DNA of 64,000 bases, taken from positions 20,367-84,366 of the forward strand of contig DASVRA010000033.1 of assembly GCA_036388855.1 (NCBI GenBank). The letters run 5' to 3'. Below, one piece after another: positions 25,751 to 33,233 of this stretch; the stretch's first letter is position 1; each line of letters opens with the position of its first letter. The position numbers and the translations under genes are program-made. The stretch comes from DASVRA01 sp036388855. Lineage in GTDB: Bacteria; Pseudomonadota; Alphaproteobacteria; Caulobacterales; Caulobacteraceae. The notes beneath the pieces were generated by a model that saw only the letters and a list, made by a program, of their open reading frames with translations, was not told where the DNA came from and searched no databases.

Positions 25751-28700
25751 GCGCGCCCAACCCTCAGATCATCGCCGCCGATCCGGCGATCAACGCCTTC
25801 GTCACCGCCAATGCCGGCTCGGGCAAGACCCGCACCCTGGTGGACCGGGTGGCGCGGCTGCTGCTGCGCGGCGCCAGGCCCGAGGCGATCCTGTGCGTCA
25901 CCTACACCAAGGCGGCCGCCGCCGAGATGCAGCGGCGGCTGTTCGAGACCCTGGGCGCCTGGGCGGTGGCCGACGATCTGACGCTGGCGCGGCGGCTGGA
26001 GGAGATCGGGGAGAAGCCGCGCGACCTCGGCCGGGCGCGCCAGCTGTTCGCCCTGGCGCTGGAGACGCCCGGCGGCCTGAAGATCCAGACCATCCACGCC
26101 TTCTGCGAGAAGCTCTTGCGGCGCTTTCCGCTGGAGGCGGGCGTGTCGCCGGGTTTCCAGGTGCTCGAGGAGCAGGCGGCGCGGGCGGTCTCGGACGCCG
26201 CGCGCGAGGCGATCGCCCACGCCGCCCTGCGCGATCCGCAAGGCGCGCTGGGGCAGGCCTATGCGCGCATGGCTGCGGACCTGGACTTCCGCAGCTTCAA
26301 CGAGATGTTCGCCTGCTTCGAGGCGCGGCGGCGGGCGCTGGCCGCCTACTTCGCCGTCTGCGCCGAAGCGGACGGGGTGGAGGCGGACGTCTGGCGCCGT
26401 TGCGGCTTCACCGCGCCCGAGCCGGCCGAGGACATCCGCCGCCGCGCCGTCAGCCCGCCCGCGCTGGACCCGGAGCTGTGGCGCGAGGGCGCGCGCGCGC
26501 TGGCGGCGGGCGGCTCGCGCGACCAGTCATGCGCCGCCTGCATGGGCGAGGTGGCCGAAGGCGCCCTGCGTGGCGAAGCCGACTTCGACACCGCTATCGG
26601 CGTGTTCTGCACCGGAAAGGGCGAGCCGGCGAAGTGGCTCGAAACCGCCGCGGCGATGAAGGCCAACCCCGGCCTGCAGGCGCGGCTCGCGGCTGAGCGC
26701 GACCGGCTGGTCGCCGCGCGCCAGTTGGCTCGAGCGGCCAAGGTGGCGGAGGACAGCGTCACAGTGCTGCTGCTGGCCCAGGCCTTCATCGAGGTCTACG
26801 CCGCGCTGAAAGGGCAGCAGGCGGGCCTCGACTTCGACGATCTGATCGAACGGACCAATGAGCTGCTCACCGTGCGCACTGAGGCCGCCTGGGTGCTCTA
26901 CAAGCTCGACGGCGGCGTCGACCACATCCTGCTCGACGAGGCGCAGGACACCGCGCCCGACCAGTGGGGCATCCTGCGGGCGCTGTCGGGCGAGTTCTTC
27001 GCCGGCGCGGGGGTGCGGGAGGCGGCGCGCACGGTCTTCGCCGTGGGCGACGAGAAGCAGTCGATCTTCTCCTTCCAGGGCGCCGCGCCCGAACGCTTCC
27101 TGGCCGAGGCGCGCGAATACGGGGAGCTGATCGAGGGGGCGGGCGGCGATTTCCGCGCGCCGGCGCTGTTGAAGAGCTACCGCTCCGCCCCCGAGGTACT
27201 GGAGGTGGTGGACGCGGTGTTCCGCGAGCCGCGCGCACTGGCGGGGCTGCGGCCTGAGGAGGCGGGCAAGCTCGACATCGTGACGCACGAGCCCAACCGT
27301 GGCGCGGGCGAAGGCTGCGTGGAGCTATGGCCTCTGGAAAAGGGGGACGAGGCGGCTGAGCAAGACCCTTGGGCGCCGCTCGACCAGGAACCGCCGCAGA
27401 GCGCCAACAAGAAGCTGGCGCGACGGATCGCACGCGAGGTGAAGGCGGCGATTGCGCGTAAGGACGCGGTGTGGGACCGCGACAAGGGCTGGCGCGCCTG
27501 CGAGGCCGGTGACTTCCTGATCCTGGTGCGGCGCCGGAACGCGCTGTTCCAGGAGATCATCCGGGCGCTGAAGAAAGAGGGCGTCGCGGTGGGCGGCGCC
27601 GACCGGCTGAAGTTGTCGGACCACATCCTGTTCGACGACCTCTTGGCGCTCGCCCGCTTCGTGCTGTTCCCGCACGACGACCTGAGCCTCGCCTGCCTAC
27701 TAAAGAGCCCGTTTTGCGAGGTGGATGAGGAGGGGCTCTACGACTTGGCCCAGCCGCGGAGCGGGTCGCTCTGGGCCGAGCTGAACGGCCGCGCCGAGGA
27801 GCGGCCGCCGTGGGCGGCGGCGCTGGAGTTCCTGCACTGGACACGGCAGGCGGCGGAGGGGCTCCAGCCGTTCGACTTCTACGGCCAGGTGCTCAGCCGC
27901 ACGGACGTCCAAGGCCGCTCGATGCGCGCGCGCCTGCTCACCCGGCTGGGCACGGAGGCGCAGGAGACGCTGGAGGCCTTCCTCGCCGAAACCCTGGCGG
28001 CGGAGGGGCGGGGCGCCCGCGACCTGGAAAGCTTCGCCGCCGCCATGGCCGGCAGCGAAATCGAGGTGAAGCGCGAGCAGGAGGACGGCAAAGGCTACGT
28101 CCGGGTGATGACCGTCCACGGCGCCAAGGGGCTGGAAGCCCCGGTGGTGATCCTGCCCGACACCACAACGCGCGCCAAGGCGCAGGGCGCGCCGCTGCTG
28201 CGGACGCTGGACGGCGGCTTCCTCTGGTGCTCGCGCGGCGGCGACGACTGCGAGGCCACCGCCCTGGCGCGCCAGGCGCGGACCGACTCCGGCGACGACG
28301 AGAGCCTGCGCCTGCTCTACGTGGCGCTGACCCGCGCGCGCGACCGGCTCATCGTCTGCGGCGTTGCGTTGAAGCGGCCAAACACAGGCTTCGAGGAATT
28401 GTCCTGGTGGGACTACGTCTGCCGCGGCTTCGCCGATGCGGAGGCGGCGCCGAAGGTGCGGGAGGTCACGGCCGAGGATGGCTGGACGATCCGCCGCTAT
28501 GGCGCGGATCCCCAGCCGGGAGAGACGGCCGCCTCGGGCGAGGCCGCCGCAAGCCCCCTGCCCACCTGGGTTCGGGCTCCGGCCGCGCCCGAGCCGCCGG
28601 CGCGCCGCTACGCCTCGCCCTCGCAGATGGCCGAGCAGGCACGCGGCCCCGCGCCCTCGCCGCTGGCGCAGGTGGAGGGCCTGAGCCGGTTACGCCGAGG

Positions 28701-29205
28701 CGAGGTGATCCACCGCCTGCTCCAGCTGCTACCCGACGTGCCGCAGCCCTCCCGCGACGACGCCGCCAAGCGTATGCTGGCGCGCGAGCTGGACCTCACC
28801 GACACCCAGCGCGAGGAGATGATCGCCGCCGCGCTCGGCGTGCTCGCCGACGCCCGCTTCGCCGAGGTGTTCGGTCCGGGCTCACGCGCAGAGGTCGCCT
28901 TGGCCGGGACCGCCGCCGCCCTGCCCGTTGGCCTGCCGGTGTCCGGCCGCATTGACCGGCTGGTGGTGACGCCGGAGCGCGTGCTGGTGGCGGACTACAA
29001 GTCCAACCGCCCCTCGCCCGACCGTATCGAGGACGCCGATCCGGCCTACCTGATCCAGATGGCCGTTTATGTCGCGGTGCTGCGCGAGGTGTTCCCCGGC
29101 CGCGCGGTGGAGGCGGCCCTGGTCTGGACCGACGGCCCCAAGCTGATGCCGCTTCCCGAAAGCTTGATCGAGGCGTCGCTGGCCGACCTCCGGGCGCGGC
29201 GTTGA
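25747..29205 (+). CDS. addA: Double-strand break repair helicase/nuclease AddA
   Basis: An 1152-aa UvrD-family helicase with a C-terminal nuclease. Motif I is TANAGSGKTRTLVDR. VTYTKAAAAEMQRRL is motif Ia, ILLDEAQDTAPDQW is Walker B/motif II, VGDEKQSIFSFQGA is motif III, and VMTVHGAKGLEAPVV and LLYVALTRARDRLIV are motifs V and VI. The nuclease motif VLVADYKSNRP is near residue 1085. It partners AddB in end resection. The GTG at 25747 overlaps the addB stop. trxA follows after 51 bases. Confidence 0.96.
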   Translation: MSAPNPQIIAADPAINAFVTANAGSGKTRTLVDRVARLLLRGARPEAILCVTYTKAAAAEMQRRLFETLGAWAVADDLTLARRLEEIGEKPRDLGRARQLFALALETPGGLKIQTIHAFCEKLLRRFPLEAGVSPGFQVLEEQAARAVSDAAREAIAHAALRDPQGALGQAYARMAADLDFRSFNEMFACFEARRRALAAYFAVCAEADGVEADVWRRCGFTAPEPAEDIRRRAVSPPALDPELWREGARALAAGGSRDQSCAACMGEVAEGALRGEADFDTAIGVFCTGKGEPAKWLETAAAMKANPGLQARLAAERDRLVAARQLARAAKVAEDSVTVLLLAQAFIEVYAALKGQQAGLDFDDLIERTNELLTVRTEAAWVLYKLDGGVDHILLDEAQDTAPDQWGILRALSGEFFAGAGVREAARTVFAVGDEKQSIFSFQGAAPERFLAEAREYGELIEGAGGDFRAPALLKSYRSAPEVLEVVDAVFREPRALAGLRPEEAGKLDIVTHEPNRGAGEGCVELWPLEKGDEAAEQDPWAPLDQEPPQSANKKLARRIAREVKAAIARKDAVWDRDKGWRACEAGDFLILVRRRNALFQEIIRALKKEGVAVGGADRLKLSDHILFDDLLALARFVLFPHDDLSLACLLKSPFCEVDEEGLYDLAQPRSGSLWAELNGRAEERPPWAAALEFLHWTRQAAEGLQPFDFYGQVLSRTDVQGRSMRARLLTRLGTEAQETLEAFLAETLAAEGRGARDLESFAAAMAGSEIEVKREQEDGKGYVRVMTVHGAKGLEAPVVILPDTTTRAKAQGAPLLRTLDGGFLWCSRGGDDCEATALARQARTDSGDDESLRLLYVALTRARDRLIVCGVALKRPNTGFEELSWWDYVCRGFADAEAAPKVREVTAEDGWTIRRYGADPQPGETAASGEAAASPLPTWVRAPAAPEPPARRYASPSQMAEQARGPAPSPLAQVEGLSRLRRGEVIHRLLQLLPDVPQPSRDDAAKRMLARELDLTDTQREEMIAAALGVLADARFAEVFGPGSRAEVALAGTAAALPVGLPVSGRIDRLVVTPERVLVADYKSNRPSPDRIEDADPAYLIQMAVYVAVLREVFPGRAVEAALVWTDGPKLMPLPESLIEASLADLRARR

Positions 29206-29256
29206 TCGACTCGCGCGCGGCGCCTACATCCGTCTGTCCCAACCTCAGGAGTTTCC

Positions 29257-29607
29257 ATGGCCAGCGTGAAGGTCACCGACGAATCCTTCGAAGCCGACGT
29301 GCTCAAGGCCGGCCAGCCGGTGCTGGTCGATTTCTGGGCGGAGTGGTGCGGGCCGTGCAAGCAGATCGGCCCGGCGCTCGAGCAGATCTCCGAGGAGTTC
29401 GCCGGCCAGGTGGCCGTGGCCAAGGTCAACATCGAGGATAGTCCCCAGACCCCCAGCCGCTACGGCGTGCGCGGCATCCCCACCCTGATGCTGTTCAAGG
29501 ACGGCCAGATGGCCTCGATGAAGGTCGGCGCCATGCCCAAGCAGAAGATCGTCGAATGGCTCAACGAGGCCGGGGTGAAGGCGGATACGGGAGAGAAGGC
29601 GGCGTAG
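29257..29607 (+). CDS. trxA: Thioredoxin
   Basis: A 116-aa cytosolic thioredoxin with the redox motif WCGPCK near residue 31, the preceding LVDFWAEW, the cis-proline loop VRGIPTLMLFKDG and the C-terminal helix KQKIVEWLNEAG. It reduces ribonucleotide reductase, PAPS reductase and damaged proteins. The start ATG has AGGAG seven bases upstream. It is the last gene of the long plus-strand run from 19.2 kb, and its last 47 bases overlap the convergent surf1. The ten residues after the fold are a lysine/glutamate-rich tail. Confidence 0.98.
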   Translation: MASVKVTDESFEADVLKAGQPVLVDFWAEWCGPCKQIGPALEQISEEFAGQVAVAKVNIEDSPQTPSRYGVRGIPTLMLFKDGQMASMKVGAMPKQKIVEWLNEAGVKADTGEKAA

Positions 29608-30316
29608 TCGCCGTTCGACGCCGCCGGCGCGACAGCAGCATGCCCGCGTAGGTGGCCGCCAACGCAGCGGCGAGGCCGAACCACGTCAGCGCGTAGCCGA
29701 GGTGGTTGTTGGGGATGTCCCCCGGCAACGGCGCGGGCCTGAGCGCCCGCCACCCGGGGTTGGTCGAGGTCTCCGCCACCAGCATGTAAGGCAGCGGGCT
29801 TTCGACCTTCAGCGCGCGCGCCATCGCCGGGATGTCACGCCCGTAGAAACGCCCGGCGCGTGGAGCTGGCGTGAACGGCCCGGGCCGGTCCGCGTCCCGC
29901 AAGACCCCTGTGACGCTCAGCACATCGCCGGAAGGCGCCACCGGCGGCCGGGCCGACACCTCCGCGACGAAGCCCCGGTCGACCAGCAGCGCGCCGTCAG
30001 CCGTGCGGCAAGGCGAGATCAACCGCACACCGGGCTGCCCATCCATGATCGACTGCAGCTCGACGTAGGGGGCGGTGGCGATCCCGGCGCAATAGACGGT
30101 CGCCTTGGCGAAGCCCGCGCTTTGGCCGCTCGCGCCCGCCTGCTCCAGCACTTGGCCGAGCGGTCGCGCCGGCGCCGTCTTCACCGCTTCGATCCGCGCC
30201 AGCAGGTCCTGCTTCCAGGCCAGTCGCCGCACCTGCCAGACCCCGAGCGCGATCAGCAGCGGCAGCAGGAGGGCGACCGCGAGGGTCAGCCCCCAGGGGA
30301 AGCGTTCGCGCTTCAG
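29561..30316 (-). CDS. SURF1 family cytochrome oxidase assembly protein
   Basis: A ~251-aa protein with one helix at each end: LTLAVALLLPLLIALGVWQVRRLAWK and LGYALTWFGLAAALAATYAG. The GVWQ motif after the first helix and RGFV in the periplasmic part are family signatures. SURF1 assists haem a insertion into cytochrome c oxidase subunit I. No ATG, GTG or TTG exists between the ctaE stop and the first helix; the frame offers only CTG at 30316, overlapping the ctaE stop as CTGA. That is probably the start, translated by coupling. The tail is arginine-rich and converges into trxA. Confidence 0.85.
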   Translation of the reverse strand: MKRERFPWGLTLAVALLLPLLIALGVWQVRRLAWKQDLLARIEAVKTAPARPLGQVLEQAGASGQSAGFAKATVYCAGIATAPYVELQSIMDGQPGVRLISPCRTADGALLVDRGFVAEVSARPPVAPSGDVLSVTGVLRDADRPGPFTPAPRAGRFYGRDIPAMARALKVESPLPYMLVAETSTNPGWRALRPAPLPGDIPNNHLGYALTWFGLAAALAATYAGMLLSRRRRRTATTPPSLPYPPSPRPR

Positions 30317-31170
30317 CGGCCGAAGATCACGTAGAGGAAGGCGAACAGGAACAGCCAGACCACGTCGACGAAGTGCCAGTACCAAGCCGCCGCCTCGAAG
30401 CCGAAGTGCTTCTGCGGCGTGAACCCCCCGCCCATCAGCCGCAGCAGGCACACGGTCAGGAAGATGGTGCCGATGATCACGTGGAACCCGTGGAACCCCG
30501 TGGCCATGATGAAGGCCGAGCCGTAGAGGCCGGAGTTCGCCGCCTCGGGCCCGAAGAACTCGTGGTGGCGGAAGATCTGGGTGTATTCGTACGCTTGGAT
30601 CGAGGTGAACAGCACGCCCAGCGCGATGGTCAAGGCCAGCCCGATCTTGGCCGAGCGCCGGTCCCCCTGCTGCAGCGCGTGGTGGGCCCAGGTCACCGTG
30701 GTGCCCGACAGCAGCAGCGTCAGCGTGTTGAGCAGCGGCAGCCGCCAGGCCGGCACCGTCTCCACCCCCTTGGGCGGCCAGGTGGCCCAGGCCGCGCGCA
30801 CCTCCTCGATGGACGAATGGACGCGCACGTCGTTGAACAGCGCCATCTCGAAGAACATCCAGAACCAGGCGACGAAGAACATCACCTCCGAGGCGATGAA
30901 CAGGATCATGCCGTAGCGCAGGCCGAGGTCGACGACCGGGGTGTGGTCGCCCTCGTTGGCCTCCTTGACCACCTCGCGCCACCAGCCGGCCATGGTGTAG
31001 AGCACGCCCGCCGCGCCGATCAGGAACATCCACGGGTTCTTGTCGACCCCGAACAGCCCCTTCATCCACATCACCAGGCCCAGCGCCATCAGCACCGCCG
31101 ACAGCGAGCCGACCAGCGGCCAGGGGCTGGGGTTGACCAGGTGGTAGTCGTGCTTGACGCCTTGGGCCAT
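30313..31170 (-). CDS. ctaE: Cytochrome c oxidase subunit III
   Basis: A 285-aa integral membrane subunit of aa3-type cytochrome oxidase with about seven helices. Recognisable blocks are HDYHLVNPSPWPLVGS at the start, FIASEVMFFVAWFWMFFEMAL with the conserved membrane glutamate, LLLSGTTVTWAHHALQQGDR, GSAFIMATGFHGFHVIIGT, and FEAAAWYWHFVDVVWLFLF. ATG 31170 (MAQGVKHDY) was chosen over an upstream ATG at 31209, which has no family support. surf1 is coupled to its stop. Subunits I and II are not in this window. Confidence 0.96.
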   Translation of the reverse strand: MAQGVKHDYHLVNPSPWPLVGSLSAVLMALGLVMWMKGLFGVDKNPWMFLIGAAGVLYTMAGWWREVVKEANEGDHTPVVDLGLRYGMILFIASEVMFFVAWFWMFFEMALFNDVRVHSSIEEVRAAWATWPPKGVETVPAWRLPLLNTLTLLLSGTTVTWAHHALQQGDRRSAKIGLALTIALGVLFTSIQAYEYTQIFRHHEFFGPEAANSGLYGSAFIMATGFHGFHVIIGTIFLTVCLLRLMGGGFTPQKHFGFEAAAWYWHFVDVVWLFLFAFLYVIFGR

Positions 31171-31189
31171 CCGGGCCGTCTCCTCACCG

Positions 31190-31205
31190 CTCGGGCGCGC
31201 CCGAG
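31190..31205. other. 16-bp perfect palindrome upstream of ctaE
   Basis: CTCGGGCGCGCCCGAG reads identically on both strands and lies 19 bases upstream of the ctaE start, in the 119-base gap between the beta-lactamase-fold gene and ctaE. It could be the stem of a terminator for the upstream gene, although no T-tract follows in that direction, or a protein-binding site. Perfect GC-rich palindromes of this size arise often enough by chance at 70 % G+C to keep confidence low. Confidence 0.3.
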
Positions 31206-31289
31206 TCACGGCCGCCCAACTCGCGCCCGCCTATAGCGTTCCCGGATGCGGCGCGCCAAGCCCGCCCAAGCGCCGATGCGCGGCCTGCC

Positions 31290-32450
31290 TCAAGGCGCCC
31301 GGGGCTTCAGTGAGTTCAGCACCGCGGCCTGCACCGCCTGTTCGGGCGCGTCGGCGGACTCGCTGTTCATCAGGATCACGATGCTGGCGTCGAAGTCCGG
31401 ATAGTAGGCCATCCACGAGTGGAAGCCGTCCACGTCGCCCGAGTGGTGGACGCGGCGCACGCCCTCCCGCGCGTCGATGAACAGGCCCATGCCGTAGTCG
31501 GCCTGCATCCCCTCGCGCCATTCCTTGGGCATCCCCCAGCGGTCGGGCCGCCCGTCCGCCAGCCGCCCCGGCGCGGTCATCTGCTTCAGCATCTGGGGCC
31601 CAATCACCCGGCCGTGCATCAGCGCCTGGCTCCAGGCGGCGAGTTCGTGGGCGGTGGAGCGCAGGCCGCCCGCGGGTCCCGGCATGGTGAAGCTGATCGC
31701 GTCGGCGTTGACGAAGCCGCCGGCCTCCTTGCTCCAGCGGTAGCCGCGGGCGCGGTGGGGCACGATGTCGGCCGGCTCGTCGAAGGCGGTGTGGGTCAGG
31801 CCAGCCGGCTTGAACAGCCGCTCGCGGTAGACCTGCGCGAGCGGCGCGCCCCTGACCCGCTCGACCACCACCCCCAGGAGCCAGTAGTTGGAGTTGCTGT
31901 AGCGCCAGGCCGTGCCCGGCTCGAACTGGAACCGGGGCTCGAGGCGGCCGATCCAGGCGACCATCTCGGCCGGCGAGCGGCGCACCGCCTTGGTCGCGGC
32001 GCCGGCCGGGTCCTCCGCGTAGTCGGGGATGCCGGAGGTGTGGGTCAGCAGCTGGTAGAGCGTGACCTTCTCCGCCTGGGGCAGCTCCGGGACGTATTTG
32101 GACAGCCGGTCGTCGAGCGAGACCTTCCCCTCCTGCACGAGCTGGAGCACCGCGGCGACGGTGAACGGCTTGGTGGTCGAGGCGATGCGGAAGACGGTGT
32201 CGGTCCGCGCCGGCGCCGCGTGCTCCAGGTCGGCCATGCCGTAGGCCTTGGAGAACAGCACCCGCCCGCCCCGCATCACCTCGATCGCCATGCCGGGGCT
32301 GCGCGCCAGCGTCTTGGCCGCGGCGGCGTCGATGGCGGCCATGGCGGCGGGGGCGAGGGTCTGGGATGGGGGCGTTTTCGCCGCCGCCGCGCCGCCGGCC
32401 ATCGCGACCAGCGCCATGAGCACAACGGCTAGTCTATTGAACACGAACAC
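31290..32450 (-). CDS. Exported serine hydrolase, beta-lactamase (class C-like) fold
   Basis: A ~386-aa exported protein: signal peptide RLAVVLMALVAMAGGAAAA, then the fold's SxxK motif as S91-TT-K94 in FRIASTTKPFT, the YxN motif as RYSNSNYW, and a late HHSGDVDGF replacing the KTG triad. These features place it with esterase/DD-peptidase-type 'serine hydrolase' relatives of AmpC rather than with true resistance enzymes; the substrate is unknown. GTG 32450 starts right before the signal peptide, while ATGs further upstream run into the REP-like repeat. ctaE follows downstream on the same strand. Confidence 0.85.
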   Translation of the reverse strand: MFVFNRLAVVLMALVAMAGGAAAAKTPPSQTLAPAAMAAIDAAAAKTLARSPGMAIEVMRGGRVLFSKAYGMADLEHAAPARTDTVFRIASTTKPFTVAAVLQLVQEGKVSLDDRLSKYVPELPQAEKVTLYQLLTHTSGIPDYAEDPAGAATKAVRRSPAEMVAWIGRLEPRFQFEPGTAWRYSNSNYWLLGVVVERVRGAPLAQVYRERLFKPAGLTHTAFDEPADIVPHRARGYRWSKEAGGFVNADAISFTMPGPAGGLRSTAHELAAWSQALMHGRVIGPQMLKQMTAPGRLADGRPDRWGMPKEWREGMQADYGMGLFIDAREGVRRVHHSGDVDGFHSWMAYYPDFDASIVILMNSESADAPEQAVQAAVLNSLKPRAP

Positions 32451-32533
32451 GCCCCCCGAACTCTCTGCACTGGCCGTCCTCATCCCCTTTCCGCTCATCC
32501 GGGCGCAAGGGGCGCCAGCAGGCCACCAAACGA

Positions 32534-32589
32534 CCTTCTCCCCTTGCGGGAGAAGGTGGCGGGCGGACGCCCGCCGGATGAGGGGTCGC
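32534..32589 (-). repeat. REP-like palindromic element, copy 1
   Basis: About 56 bases made of two hairpins: CTTCTCCC/GGGAGAAG with a five-base loop, and GGCGGGCG/CGCCCGCC, bounded by a GCGACCCCTCATCC end (all read on the minus strand). It is an inverted partner of the copy at 32644-32696, with 54 bases between. It lies just upstream of the beta-lactamase-fold gene's start, inside the 313-base non-coding stretch 32451-32763. That stretch otherwise shows no gene. Confidence 0.8.
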
Positions 32590-32643
32590 ACCGGCCTCTA
32601 CGGCTAGCCGACCGCCGTCGAGAAGACCATCGTCGAGGTCAGC

Positions 32644-32696
32644 GCGACCCCTCATCCGGCCGCTTCGCGGCCACCTTCTCCCGCAAGGGGAGAAGG
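32644..32696 (+). repeat. REP-like palindromic element, copy 2
   Basis: About 53 bases in opposite orientation to copy 1. The same outer parts are kept (GCGACCCCTCATCC at one end, the CTTCTCCC/GGGAGAAG hairpin at the other), but the inner hairpin is GGCCGC-TTC-GCGGCC. The inner stem sequence thus differs while its pairing is maintained, which suggests selection on the fold. The remaining ~67 bases up to the VOC gene include its strong AGGAGG ribosome binding site. Confidence 0.8.
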
Positions 32697-32763
32697 AAGG
32701 ATTGTCCGCCTTGAGTCGCCGCCGCGCCGCGCCGACAATCGCCAAGGCACAACAGGAGGGGCC

Positions 32764-33156
32764 ATGCGCGTCACCGGAATTGACCACGTGGTGCTGCGGG
32801 TGAAGGACCTGCCGGCGATGCTGCGGTTCTACGGCGAGGTGCTGGGCTGCGCGGTGGAGCGGCGGCGCGACGATATCGGCCTGATCCAGCTGCGCGCCGG
32901 GACCTCGCTGATCGACCTCGTGCCGGTGGAGGGCAAGCTCGGCCGCACGGGCGGCGCGGCGCCGGGCGCGGAGGGCCGCAACCTCGACCACCTGTGCCTC
33001 AGAATCGAGGGCTTCGACCTGGACGCCGCCCGCGCTGAGCTGGAGGCGGCGGGCGTGCCGGTCGGCGAGGCGGGCCTGCGCTACGGCTCAACCGGCGAGG
33101 CGATGTCGCTGTACGTGACGGACCCGGATGGGAATGGGGTGGAGTTGCGCGGCTAG
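32764..33156 (+). CDS. VOC-family (glyoxalase/bleomycin-resistance fold) protein
   Basis: A 130-aa single-domain vicinal-oxygen-chelate protein: start GIDHVVLRVKDLPAMLRFYGEVLGC, a middle block LDHLCLRIEGFDL, and the end SLYVTDPDGNGVELRG. Metal ligands are likely H8 in IDHVV, the histidine in LDHLC, and the glutamate in VELRG. Members include lyases, dioxygenases and drug-binding proteins, so the reaction cannot be assigned. The start has AGGAGG nine bases upstream. G+C is normal for the window, so the composition break falls after this gene. Confidence 0.9.
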   Translation: MRVTGIDHVVLRVKDLPAMLRFYGEVLGCAVERRRDDIGLIQLRAGTSLIDLVPVEGKLGRTGGAAPGAEGRNLDHLCLRIEGFDLDAARAELEAAGVPVGEAGLRYGSTGEAMSLYVTDPDGNGVELRG

Positions 33157-33162
33157 CTCCGG

Positions 33163-33191
33163 TTGCAGGAGTGCATGCGCATGCATATGGA
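33163..33191 (+). promoter_or_regulatory. Candidate promoter with palindromic operator for the TIR-like gene
   Basis: TTGCAG at 33163-33168 and TATGGA at 33186-33191 are separated by 17 bases, an acceptable -35/-10 pair for a housekeeping sigma factor. Between them lies a perfect 14-base palindrome, TGCATGCGCATGCA (33172-33185), an ideal place for a repressor. It sits about 43 bases upstream of the TIR-like gene's ATG. Neither element matches consensus closely and transcription is not proven. Confidence 0.35.
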
Positions 33192-33233
33192 TGTAGAGCT
33201 TCGTACAAACTACGTGGCGCTATGGAGTGAAGA

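Noticed and set aside
31290..32450. Antibiotic resistance by a class C beta-lactamase
   Set aside because: The SxxK and YxN motifs are present, but the late HHSGDVDGF instead of KTG and the general relatedness to serine hydrolases do not support calling it a resistance enzyme.
32764..33156. Part of a foreign island together with the TIR-like gene
   Set aside because: Its G+C (70 % in a hand-counted line) and codon use match the surrounding genome; only the TIR-like gene is shifted.
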